This document shows, in pieces, positions 10,987-22,199 of a DNA stretch of 56,769 nucleotides. A model generated the notes under the pieces. The model ran no database searches and was not told where the DNA came from. It saw only the letters and a list, made by a program, of their open reading frames with translations. The translations under genes were made by a program, and so were the position numbers. The stretch spans positions 1-56,769 of the forward strand of contig LRSR01014136.1 in assembly GCA_001579985.1 (NCBI GenBank), in the 5' to 3' direction. This DNA is from Hypsibius dujardini. Lineage: Eukaryota > Tardigrada > Eutardigrada > Parachela > Hypsibiidae. Each line of letters begins with the position of its first letter. Position 1 is the stretch's first letter.

Positions 10987-12757
10987 GCTCGGTGCATGGA
11001 AAAAATACTATTGAATAAACATTAATAAACGTCCCCGATATTTCTCGCAATGTGTTACTGAATACGATTAATTCGCTACAGGTATTTCAGACACTTAAGG
11101 AGCAATGATTACGGAGAGTAACTGTCTAGTCACTCTCATAGGAGTCCTCTTACCTGCTACCACTGGGAAATCTGCTCAAATGCTACTTTGACTCGCCCCG
11201 ATGTTTATTCGCGCAAGTATCCTAGTGCCGACGTCTACCGGAGATGGCCAGACTGGCAATCCAACAATTCGCACTCAGACAACTCGTATACCGACATATC
11301 GTATAACTCTGACGTATGGCCCCCCGACAATTTGCCGTGACGATTTTTCGCGAATCTTCGAGACCCTCAGAAGCAATCTGATACCCTCGAAAATCCTTTG
11401 AATCCGTCAGAAAACCTCAGAAATACTCGGTAATTCTCAGGAAACCTCAGAGACCCTTGGAAATTCTCTGAATCCCTCACAAAATATCAGAAATTTTCAG
11501 TAATCCTCAGACATAGTCAATAGGATGTTTCTGAGTAGGACTTATTTTTGGCTGGCTGATTTCCAGCGGAAATATTCCAGTTGGCCGAATTTTTTTGCCC
11601 GGATTTTTCAATCAGCTGGCAAAAAAACTGCTCCGGAGCAGTTTCTTTGGATTTTCGCCAGCTTATTTCGTGGTGTGCTCTCTGCGCCCTGCCAAACTTC
11701 TTATCGTGTACTTCTTGCGCCGTGCGGATTTTTTACACAAATTCAGTCTTAAAAGACTGAATTCGAAGAACTCATCTAAACTGTCTCAAAATTTAAGAAA
11801 TTGATTTTCTTTTGGTTGTACTGCTGGGGGGGGGGGAATGCGTGAAGTGGTTTTCATCCTAGAAGCTTTCGCACATATGTTTACGCGATTATCGCAGTTG
11901 ATTGTCTTGATTTGGTGTCGGAAGGAATTGCTTAAAAACTACCTGCAGCTGCTCTTCCTCTAGCACCTGTTTTTATTGAGGATTTTCGTATTTTTTCCCT
12001 TCTGTTGATGTCAATGTGAATACATTTAAAATAAAAAGCTTACTAGTGTGAGGGCCCCGCGACAACGTTTTCCGAATCTTTGATTGACTGATCTTGTGTA
12101 GCTACATTCGACAAAAATTCCGCTGGTTTATTCGAAAATGTTGTGTGATTTTCACACTCAGAGCAAAAACTGACGGAATAGCTGGAATTAGCTGATTTCT
12201 TTTTGATTTCAATCAGCCAGACAAAAATAAACTGCATTCTGAAAGATTCTAATGTAAAGTTTTCCGCAATTTGCGACTTAACGCAGTTTTTTTGGGAACC
12301 CTCACGAATCGTCACCAATTTTCAGATATCTTCAGAAATTCTTTAGAAATCCTTAAAAATCTTTAAGAAATCTTCAGAAATCTTCAGAAATTTTCAGAAA
12401 TCCTTTGGATGTGAATTTTGAAGGGCGTACGAAGCTCACAATTGCCGGCTAACAGCCCAGGAGGAAGCAGTTTCCTACGACACTGGCGAAGGCGTTGGCT
12501 ACGTTGAATATGCCGATAGACGACAAACTCTGAACATGCAACGGTGTTGTTTGTTACTGGCAAAGGTCACGGCAATGCTGTTGCCTGAAGCGTTCGACAT
12601 TATGTTATATGACTGCGTCAGGTGACAAACGTGATGAGTTTGGTTTGCCTGTGAAATTTCTTCCTGGCATGGTCTGTTAAATTTTTTTATCATAAAGAAT
12701 CCGCTGGACTAATGCATTACATAAGAATTTTCATTTTATCTTGCTACTGAAAATCGT
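10987..12757. other. Spacer with dispersed short repeats
   Basis: Upstream of the receptor start. Holds a dispersed repeat near 11269-11310 shared with 37795-37845, a degenerate array of CTCAGAAAT-type units at about 11343-11520, a related array at 12315-12412, and a G run near 11826. No gene seen. Confidence 0.5.
11343..12412. repeat. Pair of degenerate TCAGAAAT arrays
   Basis: At 11343-11520 and again at 12315-12412 the sequence is a run of 9- to 14-base units around CTCAGAAATCCT in the same orientation. About 0.8 kb of unrelated DNA lies between, in which GGCTGATTT and its complement recur. It may be one old repeat element with array ends, or two independent arrays. Confidence 0.5.
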
Positions 12758-12900
12758 AAGGTACTGTACTCTCTCAATCTTTTGGTGCTGCGTTTTAGAC
12801 CCACCCGTACATTATGACTGCACACACTGTACTTCACTGCAGTTATAATATACGGTGGATCTAAAACGCAGCACCAAATGATTGAGACAGTACGGTAACC
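12758..12900. repeat. Palindromic foldback element
   Basis: Arms of about 50 bases: left GGTACTGTACTCTCTCAATC, then TTGGTGCTGCGTTTTAGA; right arm the reverse complement with few changes, ending AGTACGGTAACC. The loop is about 40 bases. No second copy in the window. Confidence 0.85.
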
Positions 12901-12962
12901 TAATTGATAATACTGTTGGGCGTCCCCATCGTTGGGAACATGAGGTGAGGGATTTCGCATTT

Positions 12963-13163
12963 TTAATGAAGTCGACACAAGACACATGACACAGCATCGT
13001 ACTGCACGACCGGGGCATGGCAACCTTTCTGCAGGAGCATCTTCATCATCGTCATGTTGCCCTTAAATTTGTAGGGAAATGACTGGACAATGGTGATGTG
13101 TTTCTGATGGCCAGCTGTAGTGTGGTCGTTGTAGAACATGGTACGGATGAGATTCCACTCCTT
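12963..13163 (-). pseudogene. Fragment of ankyrin-like gene, second copy
   Basis: Reads LIRTMFYNDHTT and later YKFKGNMTMMKMLLQKGCH on the minus strand. This matches LIRAMFYDDHTT and YKFKDHLAVIKILLEHGCY in the larger copy at 14003-15355. The frame is broken just upstream by one extra A in a six-A run (near 13163) and soon ends at TAA (12965-12963). It appears to be a remnant of a tandem duplication. The LL-x-x-G core resembles an ankyrin repeat. Confidence 0.6.
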
Positions 13164-13200
13164 TTTTCATGCAGAACCTGTGGCATAAATATTCTAAATA

Positions 13201-14002
13201 TAGCAATTGTAGTTTTTGGTTTTAATTATATATATGTGTTAGATAGTTTAAACGCCTTTCGATCTTCATTAAGTCTTTACGCTTGTGGGTGACAAAAGTA
13301 AAAGCAGTCAATTATCTTTTTCATCGATAATAGTCAGTTACTAAGGTGGTTTTTTGGTTGTTATGACTTATAAAGCTTTTAGTTTAGTTTATATGCAAAA
13401 TTAAAAAATCGGAATTTATTACTTTAGTATCAGTTCAGACAATCTGCTCGTTTTGCTTGACTGCTTTCCTTGCTCTTATTTCGGCGTTTTTAATGGGACA
13501 CACACGTTCAATACCTCCGCTCCGACCAAACAGACAATTATGCTTAAGTTGACAAGTACGAAACGTTAGTTTTTGTTGGATAAGGCAAAATATGATATAT
13601 CAATTTCAATAATCTGCCGACAAAAAGAGAGGAATTGTTGTTTGATGCACTGAAATCAAGCCTTATTATTCGTAGGGTGCGGCAACATTAAACTCAACCA
13701 AAGGACTAAACAAACCCAGAGCTAAAACTCTTGATGACTAATGTTGTGATATTCGTTTCATCGTTTTAGGAAAACTTAAACTAAGCTAAAAGTTTCAGGC
13801 AGAAAAGATTTGAGCGGGAAAACTAAAAGTATAGTTCAACAATTTCTGCTGAAACTTAACTAAAGTTTGGTTTCTAAAAACAAACTATTTGGGTAAATTA
13901 AATTTAGCATTTGTTCTCGAGCATTTCCATTCCTGTTATTTGCTTATCATTACGGTTCTATATGATTTGCACATTGTCTGGGGTCGCTAATTATACTTAT
14001 AC
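13201..14002. other. Spacer, nothing recognised
   Basis: AT-rich sequence between the two ankyrin-like fragments. No motif, clear repeat or open frame of interest. Confidence 0.6.
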
Positions 14003-15355
14003 TCACTCATAGGCCTTTTCAAACAGTGTCCAACGTTTTGGAAGGCTGAAGTTAAAATAATTCCTATCATCCTCATTCCGGTCTACCACATCGGGGAAAT
14101 CGAACCCATACACAAAGCTATGAGATCTGACATCAAGCCCATGCTCCAATAGCGTACGAAGACCCGCATAATCAGCGAAAGAGTCGTAGGACGGTCTTAG
14201 TGGACGGCCGGTACCCGATGTTACCGGGCCAGTTGGCACTCTCCCTGCTGAGTAGCAGGCACCGCGTCAATCTCCAAGCCGTATTTCCATACACGTTCCG
14301 GTATCATAGCCCTCGACAGCGGTGATTCCAGGAAGGACATTGGGCCGAACTCTACCTCCCAATACAGCTCAGGTTATGCAAATCGTGACGGAGGAGAAAT
14401 CTTGCCATGGCAATCTGGTCCGTCTCCCCACAAAGGTACAAAGGACTCTTCCCGTCGCTGTCCCGCAGGTCGACGCTTCAGCCGGCGGTGTGGAGATGCT
14501 GGAGGAGGAGATCAATCAGTTCCGCGAGGTAGGTGTCGTTGAATGAGGATTTGCTCTTGCAAGCTTGGAGGATGAAGTCTTCCGGTTGGAAATTGTCAAT
14601 TTCGTCTCGTAGCTGAATTTTACGCTCCTCTGGTGTTCCGGTGAAGATTTCACGGCTGTCCAGCAACCCTTGGAGGCAGACGGGCTTGCACGACCGTTCG
14701 AGTGAATGTCTAGCAGTACTCCTCCGGGATTCATTTCTTCTTTACAGACCAAACGTAGTAATAACTGCAAATGGTAGCTTACAAACATTTAAGAATGCTC
14801 CGAATTTGATGGACAAACTGAAGCTTTTAAAAATTGTTTGAAATCCCTGGGGCATTGGAAATGAGACTCCCACATCCCGGCAAGTTTCAAAACGATCAGG
14901 GATAAGACGTCGAATTTCGGTTCAATTTTAAAAACATGCTTTCTGCCACTTTGCCCGGCCCCTGGCCCTATAATGAGGGGTCCTGATTTGGCCTCGTAAG
15001 GATCCTAAACGAGCCCCAGAACCTGTATGACGTAATCAAGCAGACTCTAGCAGATTCAATTATCTCGGGTGACTATGGGGAACACGGGCCACTGGCATGC
15101 CTGCCCAAACTGGAGGCAGTACTCTAGCGTGTGGAGCAGCGTGAGAAATGCTCCCTTCTCAAGGGCAAACTGCACAAAATACGGAATGGGAACGTATAGC
15201 AGCCGTGCTCCAGCAGTATTTTGATCACTGCCAAGTGATCTTTAAATTTGTAGGTAAACGCATACACGTAGGAGGAGTGTCGGTGGTCTTCATCGGTTGT
15301 GTGGTCGTCATAGAACATTGCGCGGATCAGGCTCATCTCTTTCTCGATACACTTG
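14003..15355 (-). pseudogene. Ankyrin-like gene, apparently decayed
   Basis: On the minus strand an acceptor (CTATCTTTCAG, about 15356) opens KCIEKEMSLIRAMFY...VIKILLEHG. At about 15205 the frame must change to reach LLYVPIPYFVQFALEKGAFLTLL and on to a stop near 15055. A second block from 14666 reads IDNFQPEDFILQACKSKSSF, then a TGA at about 14478, and beyond it in the same frame VDLRDSDGKSPLYLC and MARFLLRHD, a clear ankyrin-repeat pattern. A third block (14239-14003) has LRTLLEHGLDVRSH. The interruptions (one nonsense codon and at least two frame changes) suggest a pseudogene, though some could hide tiny introns. A smaller copy lies at 12963-13163. Confidence 0.55.
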
Positions 15356-15580
15356 CTGAAAGATAGAGAATGAACCGAAAAAATGTTATCATATTCGTGG
15401 TACGAAACGTCAAAATTCCCGTACTTTTCCTAAAAGCTCAAGACTACTGCATGCAGTATAAATTTTGACGACAACAGTTAGATAATCAGTGACCATTGTG
15501 AAGCAACCGCAACCAGAAAGCTGCCATGATTTATTGCAAGGGGACATGTTTCTCTACTACATAAAGATCAAAACATCGTA

Positions 15581-18500
15581 TTATAATCCCGTAAGACCCG
15601 AGTGAAGACAGTTGTTGCCCTTGACGTCGTACTGCATCAACGACGGCTGGAACTGCCCGCTGGCCCCCTGCGTGTTCATCTGGGAGAAACGCAGCGCGGA
15701 GAGGCTCTTGTTGTACCAATCCAGTCCGTCCTCCGGCTCGCCCATCCCGCCCGTCTCCACCGGGGACCGCATCATCCCCATGTTGGACAGGCCGCCGCCC
15801 GGCTGCATCGACGGAAACTGCCCTCCTCCCCCGACGACGGGGTTATACAGCGAGCTGGAGTGCGGTGAGGGCACGGACGTGCCGGGGAATCGACCCATCT
15901 GCGCGTGGTGGTGCACATGCTGCTGCTGCTGCTGGTAGGCCATGTAGGGGTTGCGGCTGACGTTGGTGGTGTAGAAGTTACGGATGGGATTGGCGCCGCC
16001 GTTGACCATGCTGTTGGGGCCGCCGCCGCCGCCGACGCCGCCGTTCATCGATTTTTGCAGCTGCTTCTCTTGTTTGCGGTACTTGGCCCGACGGTTTTGG
16101 AACCAGACCTGTCAGGCAAAATAACGTGCTAATGAGGCCGGTAAACAAGTTAAGTTATTTTGTCGCTCATTTTTGGGAAGGTAAGAAACTCTATTTGTGG
16201 CGCGAAAAAGTTAGTTTTTCCCTCGTTTAAATCACCTGGGAACTTTATCATTATCTTAATTATTGAGATGTATTAGACAACGTTTTTGGCTTGCCACGGT
16301 ATCCAGGCCAGATCTACGTGAAAAAGTAAAGTACTAATGAGGGTGGTAAAAGTTGAGTTTTTCACGTCGCCTACTTTTTGGAAGGTAAGAAACAATAATA
16401 ATGGCGCAAAAAAGTTAGTTTTGTTCCCAGGTTAATTCACTTGGGAACGTTTTGATTACTTTAATTACTGATCTATATTTTAAAAACAATTTGACTTGTC
16501 ATGGTAGAGAGATATACACCCGAACAAGATATATGCATTATTAAAATATGGGCAACCAACGAGAAATTATTTATGTTGCCCATTTTTGGATAGGTAAGAA
16601 ACAACGTATTACTGGCGCGAAAATTGTTGTTTTCTCTCACCTGAAATCATCTGAGAACGTTGTGGATATTTTAGTTGCTGAACTAGTTTTTTTTCGCTTG
16701 TCCCAGTAAAGAGACACAAGACCGAACGGGATTATGCATTTTAGGAGTGTGAACGACAAGCAAGAATTCCGGTAATTAGCATTATTAAATTGTGTGGCTC
16801 GACAGAGTAACAAAATATTTTGGAAATGTTCTAATGTACCCGCGGGTTGTTTTTAAAACCTGAGGACGATTAATGACCTCTTTATTTCAGTAGCGCAGTT
16901 GGGAAGTTATTTGCATTTTCCTATATAAAAATGTAAAGATTTGGTTTCTTGCAAATAAACTATTTTCAAGACTTTTCCTTCCAAAATGTCGGTTATGTCC
17001 GTCTTGGAGGGATCACACGATGTAAGGTCCACGCTTCGGCCAAATTCCTCTACAACATCTGCCAGGTGAGATAAATTGACAATAACGAATGTAATTACGA
17101 AGTGATAGATTAATAGAGATTAAATAACAGACAACGCCTTGGTTCATCTATTACCTATTTGTCGTAAGCCACATTTAAGATTGAGTTATGATTCAGCCTC
17201 CGGAAGTAAGTGCTCAGGGAGTTGTTATACAGTTTCACTCCGTAAAGTTTGCAACTATTTGAAGACTTGTATTCGCATTTGAAAATAGTTAAAAAGAAAG
17301 CTGGACGCTTCTCTAAAGTGAATAAATGTTAAACATAGACTCTTTGAAGTAACTGCGCCTTTTGGCTGGAATCCCTTTTAGGATGACAGAACCGAGCGTA
17401 TCCAAGACCATGATCCTCATCGGCCGCTTTTGAGCACCGCCCTCGATGCAATCTTCATCGGTTAATCTCCATCATGACCATGTAGCACCGTTAGCGGGAA
17501 GTGTTTTGGGGGCGATTACCGGGTGCAACAACAATGTCACAAGCCGCATACAAGCTTAGCAAAAACTGAAATTATCATCTATTTTTTTCCTCTTGAAACA
17601 TTTTTAAAAAGAAGTTGTTTCATTCAAAACATTTTATTCAACATTTCATGTAACGTTTTAACGTGTTATTCCACATTTTATGGAACTTTTTATTTGATGT
17701 GTTATTAAAGTTGTTTCATTCAAAACGTTTTACATGCATCATTCAAATTTGTTTTTTTTAACATTTAAAAAAGTTGTTTCATTCAAAATGTTTTACACGA
17801 GACAGACATCGTTTGGGGGTTCCGTATCGTTCGTATTTATGTATTAAAAATTTGCTGCCAGTCAGTAAAAATATCAAAGGTCAAAGGAATCACATAATAC
17901 ATGACTAAAGATCTAAGGTGACCTTTAATAACCAAAGATGCACTTCAGCCTGGGTGCCACATAAAGGAAATCTAAGACTTAAACCGCAAATTTTAAACGT
18001 TAGTTCTGCCGTATCTATATAATCTCTTACCTTATTTTAAGCATAACAGACTCACTTGGGTCGTATGAACACGGGGTCATCAAATGTATATGTGAGTGAC
18101 TCATCCTCTGACACGTGTCATGATACATTCTAATTTCCCTGCCACTGCGATGGAAGAAATCTGACTCGCCAGTGTATGATTTGAAATGTGAAAATGTCGT
18201 TTAATTTTAGGAGTAGGAAATATGTTCACAGGCAACGAAGAAAGCGAAGGAGATGAAAGCACAGCGGAGATGTCCAAGGCTATATAAGCGCCATCACACT
18301 AAGCGAGGGTGTGTGTGTATGCAGGACATGGCCACAGCCGAGAAGTTTATTAGACGCGAGATAAACCGGTTTCAGCAGGCAAATAAATTGCATTTTATAT
18401 AATTAATCTAATTTCGTCACAAGGCTACTGTGTGTGAACTAGTAACGGACCCTATACCATCCCACACACACACCATCACACTCAATACACCGGAATCAGA

Positions 18501-19270
18501 CTGTCGTACCGAATTACCCGTAATCAAGTCGCACATACACACACACACCGTGTTAGTCTGCAGCAATGCCCATCTCCGGCCGCCATTTACGTATTACCCT
18601 CATTTGTAGCCCTTTCCTAATTTAAAATAAAGTTACCCCCCTAACAACATCCCGCCTTGGCCTTTTCCCTCTCTTTTCCCGCCTTTAAATTAACTTGTCC
18701 ATCTTGCGGTGTGTCTAACCTGAATTCGCGCCTCATTCAATTTGGTGATGCGAGCGAGCTCTTCGCGGCAGTAAATGTCCGGGTAGTGGCTCTTGGCGAA
18801 GGCCGACTCAAGCTCCGCCAGCTGGTCCTGCGTGAAGGTCGTCCGGTGGCGACGCCGCGCCGGGGTCATGGCCGACGACACGGACGTGCTGGCGGAATTA
18901 AGCGACGACACTGAGGAGGTCGGGGAAAGACCGTTGTGGTTGTGGCCCAACCGTAGCTTCTTGAAAGCGCCCTCGCAACCTGTGGGAAAGGGAAATTTCT
19001 CGTAGAAAAATGTCATCATGTGCGTGTGTGTACGTTAGAAAAGGAGAGCAAGACGGTGGTGGCATTCACTGCGGCAAGCCAACCTGATTGCGAGTGGTGA
19101 TGTTGCTGTTGGGGATCTCCGAGGGTCGTGCGGAGACTGCTGCTGCTGCTGCTGTCGTGGTGATGGTGATGAGGAGTGCGTAATTTGTTTGAAGTGATGC
19201 GGGTACTGGTACTACTACTCGTCGTGGAGGTGGAAAGGAGAGCCGATGAAATTCCTTCACCGCTTGCCAT
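15581..19270 (-). CDS. Prop: Prop/UNC-42 paired-like homeobox transcription factor
   Basis: Three exons, 19270-19084, 18979-18720 and 16108-15581, join cleanly (phases 1 and 0) into 324 residues. The homeodomain is residues 104-163. The intron between HD positions 46 and 47 splits it, so [15 protein letters not shown] comes from exon 3. Helix 1-2 features ([30 protein letters not shown]) and Q50 match the Prop1 / Drosophila CG32532 / C. elegans UNC-42 class. A second class signature, [11 protein letters not shown] (279-289), lies near the C-terminus. The N-terminus is Ser/Thr-rich with His and Gln runs; the C-terminus is rich in Gly, Gln and His. UNC-42 specifies neuronal identity in worms and PROP1 specifies pituitary fate in vertebrates, so a neural or neuroendocrine role is inferred. 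Intron 2 (2.6 kb) holds tandem repeats. Confidence 0.92.
16140..16790. repeat. Degenerate ~170-bp tandem repeat in Prop intron 2
   Basis: At least three diverged units in direct order share, in sequence: CATTTTTGGAAGGTAAGAAA, GGCGCGAAAAAGTTAGTTTT, ATCACCTGGGAAC, TTAATTACTGA and CTTGCCA. Units begin near 16165, 16365 and 16565. Divergence is substantial but the order of blocks is kept. Confidence 0.75.
17610..17805. repeat. Direct repeats AAGTTGTTTCATTCAAAA
   Basis: Three copies of GTTGTTTCATTCAAAACATT-type sequence near 17613, 17709 and 17774, separated by AT-rich DNA, inside Prop intron 2. A small local tandem duplication. Confidence 0.7.
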
Positions 19271-20765
19271 CTTTAATTGGCATGTTAGCCCGTCTAATTT
19301 GCAAGTGAGGACGTGAGATTGAATTAAAATGCCGTAAGTGTGTGTGTATGTCGGGAGTTGCGCGCGGTTGGGGATGAAGGAGGATTCGGGTGTGGTGGTG
19401 TGTGTGGCTTTCTGGATTGCTGTCTCTCTTTCTGGCTAGCGGACGCAGTGTGCTGTGGATTTGTATACATACATATATATGGAGCATACATATATATGCA
19501 TGTGTCCGATAGGGCTTGATGAAGCTTCTTGTATGCGCTTCATTGAGTGGAAGAGGAGGAAGACGGGGGGACCCGTTGTTGCTTGAATGAGCCAATCCCC
19601 TGGTCGCAATGTGGTGCGCGCGGTTTGAGCATCGAGGGACGGGACGAATGAATGCGGACACGGAGAGTGGAAAGAACATTTCCGGTCGATAAACGGATAC
19701 ATTGTGCGAATACTTTGCAGGGCTGATGGGTGACTTCAAAATTTTCCTTTCTGGGCAGATTGTGCAAAGACTTTTCAGAGAATGTGTGGCTCTAACATTT
19801 TTGGTTTTCTATTTCGAAATCTCAATATCAAAAATGCGGAACGAAAAAACGCGTGAGCTTCCACAAAAAGAAAGTAAATTAGTTGTTCTGAATTTACTTA
19901 CGCCGTTCAGTTGTATGCGCGAGTGTGGAAAAAAGGTTCTTCAGTAATGGCTGCATAAAGGGACTTATTTTATATTATGTGGGACCTTCATTAAAAACAA
20001 AAATTAAACGCTGGCAGGTCAATTATCTCGAGCGGTGCAAAAAAAGTGAAAGGTTATAAGGTCACGGATTTCATGGTGTTTTTTTGCAGCGGATTTTCGA
20101 AGCATTAGCTCTAATTTACAGCCTGGTTAATATGTGATCTGAAACCTTCACAAATTATGTAAAAAATTTGATTTATTAACGCACAGCAAACGACCAGACG
20201 GCGGAATTACTCCGGAGGTCCGAAAACCAAATTAACAAAAAATGACTGCTTGTTACTGTATCATTCCAATCATGTGGCCGTCAATATAATTTAACTTTCA
20301 CAATCCGTCATTAATGGCGGTCGCACAGTACAACCCACTGCTAGTGCGACGATGCTGAGTATTGTGCGACACATTTCTATGCGATTTCGGTATTATTAAT
20401 GATCTATCAATTCCACACATTTATAAATTTTCCTCTATTTTTGGAACGCACAGTTTTATCTCCCCCCTCATAGCTACAAGTAAACGGTCTTTCCGTTAAA
20501 TGTATAATATTGATATATGTTGACATGAAACCGTTGATCCGCCACACATTGGAACTATTCTGCACTTGCTGTTGTGGGTATATTTACGCATCCCTCAAAA
20601 ACACCAGCAATGTGCCGCACTTGTTCCAGTTATACAGACTGAATATATGGGTTTATTGCCCAGTTTTCAATTAGCGCTCCCGTCTGGAATGCTCCCCCTC
20701 CCCAACAATTGATTTTGATTGCGAACACGTCCCATTTGGTGCGCGGAGGGGGGATAGGCATCGAA

Positions 20766-20800
<35 letters not shown>

Positions 20801-22199
20801 AAGAGAGGAAGAGAAAGAGAGAGTGAGTGCGCGACATATGTAGAGTTGTCGCCACAGAAAGCCGCTCTAAGCTACTACTACAGCCTCCCAGTCAGGGGAC
20901 TCTGCGGGAGACCGCACTCTCTCCGTACGTGGTACACTCACAACCCGTCATCCCGGAGACAGGAGGGAAAGGAAAAAGGCCATCCCCAGGGGGAGGAAGC
21001 AGGCCCCCTTTAAAATCAGTCAATCATGCAGATTCACTCATCACTGCGCGCGCATTGCAGCACACAGACTCTCTCTCTCTCAGTTCCCTCTCGCTTCTAT
21101 GTCCATCTTTTTTGCATTCAGCTTCGATCGCCTTGTCATCCAGAACCGGGAGCAACTTTGGTGAATGTCATTGCATGCTAATTACTCCCCCGTCAAAAGA
21201 AACGACTAATGTACGTGGCGCTCTATAGCCAGACAGGGAAGGCACGGGGGCCAAGGGATGATCACCAGCACACATGCTACCCCCTTTTTGCGGGCGCATA
21301 ACAAGTCCCGCATATGTTGGTCCCTTTTGCGCGGAAATCACTTATGTACGCATCAACTTGCCAAACAAGTTGGGTTGTATCAATTTGTCAGCGATAAAAT
21401 TGCGGATTACTTCGGGTTTATGTATGAGTAATTGCACGTGATTTATGAAAATCTCCTATTGAACATTTAATTTCAGTTTTAAATTATCCCATTTTTGCAA
21501 AATGTTGCAACAATTATATATATAAATGTGTGCGTTAGAAAATTGAAAAAATATATTATTTCTTCACGTTCTAGAAATTTAAATGTTTCAATGTATCATA
21601 AAACGTGTACTGTAAATGGTTGTAATGTAACTAAATGGATGTACAAATTGCTGCGTTGCAATGCGAGTAATAGAGACATGTATATTACGGGGCAATATAA
21701 ATATTCTCTGGCTACCTTGGAAAGGCTCTGTCATATTAATAACTAGGCGTAAAGCAGTAACAAGTCTGGCTGTTTACCGCCAGCTACCGATATTCGAATG
21801 TACTGAATATATATATTTAGTGTAATTTTAGAGTGCTAATTACTAAATCATTTCCGACACATATCAGGGCTACGCTTTTGAGAATGAAATTGACAGTGGT
21901 TCAATCTCACGTGTTATATCCTGATCCACAGACATGTAATTATCGAAACATTGCTAACATACTGCGAAGGGGACATTTTCCGCCAGTTCCATCGGGATTA
22001 AGCGCGTCATGATCACATACGGTGTATCTAGAGTACGTAGAGAAATGGTAATGTGGCTGGCCGTGCTCTTTGTTTCTGTGATGTACCACTAAAATATCTC
22101 AAAGGATGTACGCGGAATTCGTAAAATTGAGAACAACACTGATTTGTTTTTTAAGAGCATTCACTCTGAGCACACCATAAATAATTCAAAGCCTGGATC
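19271..22199. other. Intergenic region between divergent Prop and FAM234 genes
   Basis: About 2.9 kb separating two divergently oriented genes, so it likely contains both promoters. It has a TACATATATA patch at 19465-19500, a GA microsatellite at 20766-20823 and a relatively GC-rich stretch at about 20870-21260 with CTCTCT runs. Open frames here are low-complexity and unconvincing. I cannot place a start site. Confidence 0.5.
20766..20823. repeat. GA-rich microsatellite
   Basis: Nearly pure (GA)n with occasional AAA interruptions for about 58 bases, followed by GTGAGTGCGCG. GA tracts often occur in animal promoters, but a regulatory role here is only conjecture. Confidence 0.85.

Noticed and set aside
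15602-16132. Long plus-strand frames opposite the homeobox 3' exon
   Set aside because: Antisense shadows of GC-rich coding sequence; the minus strand has the homeodomain and the conserved tail motif.
20827-21228. 133-codon plus-strand frame
   Set aside because: Low-complexity Ser/Pro-rich composition over CT runs, no motif, in a probable promoter region.
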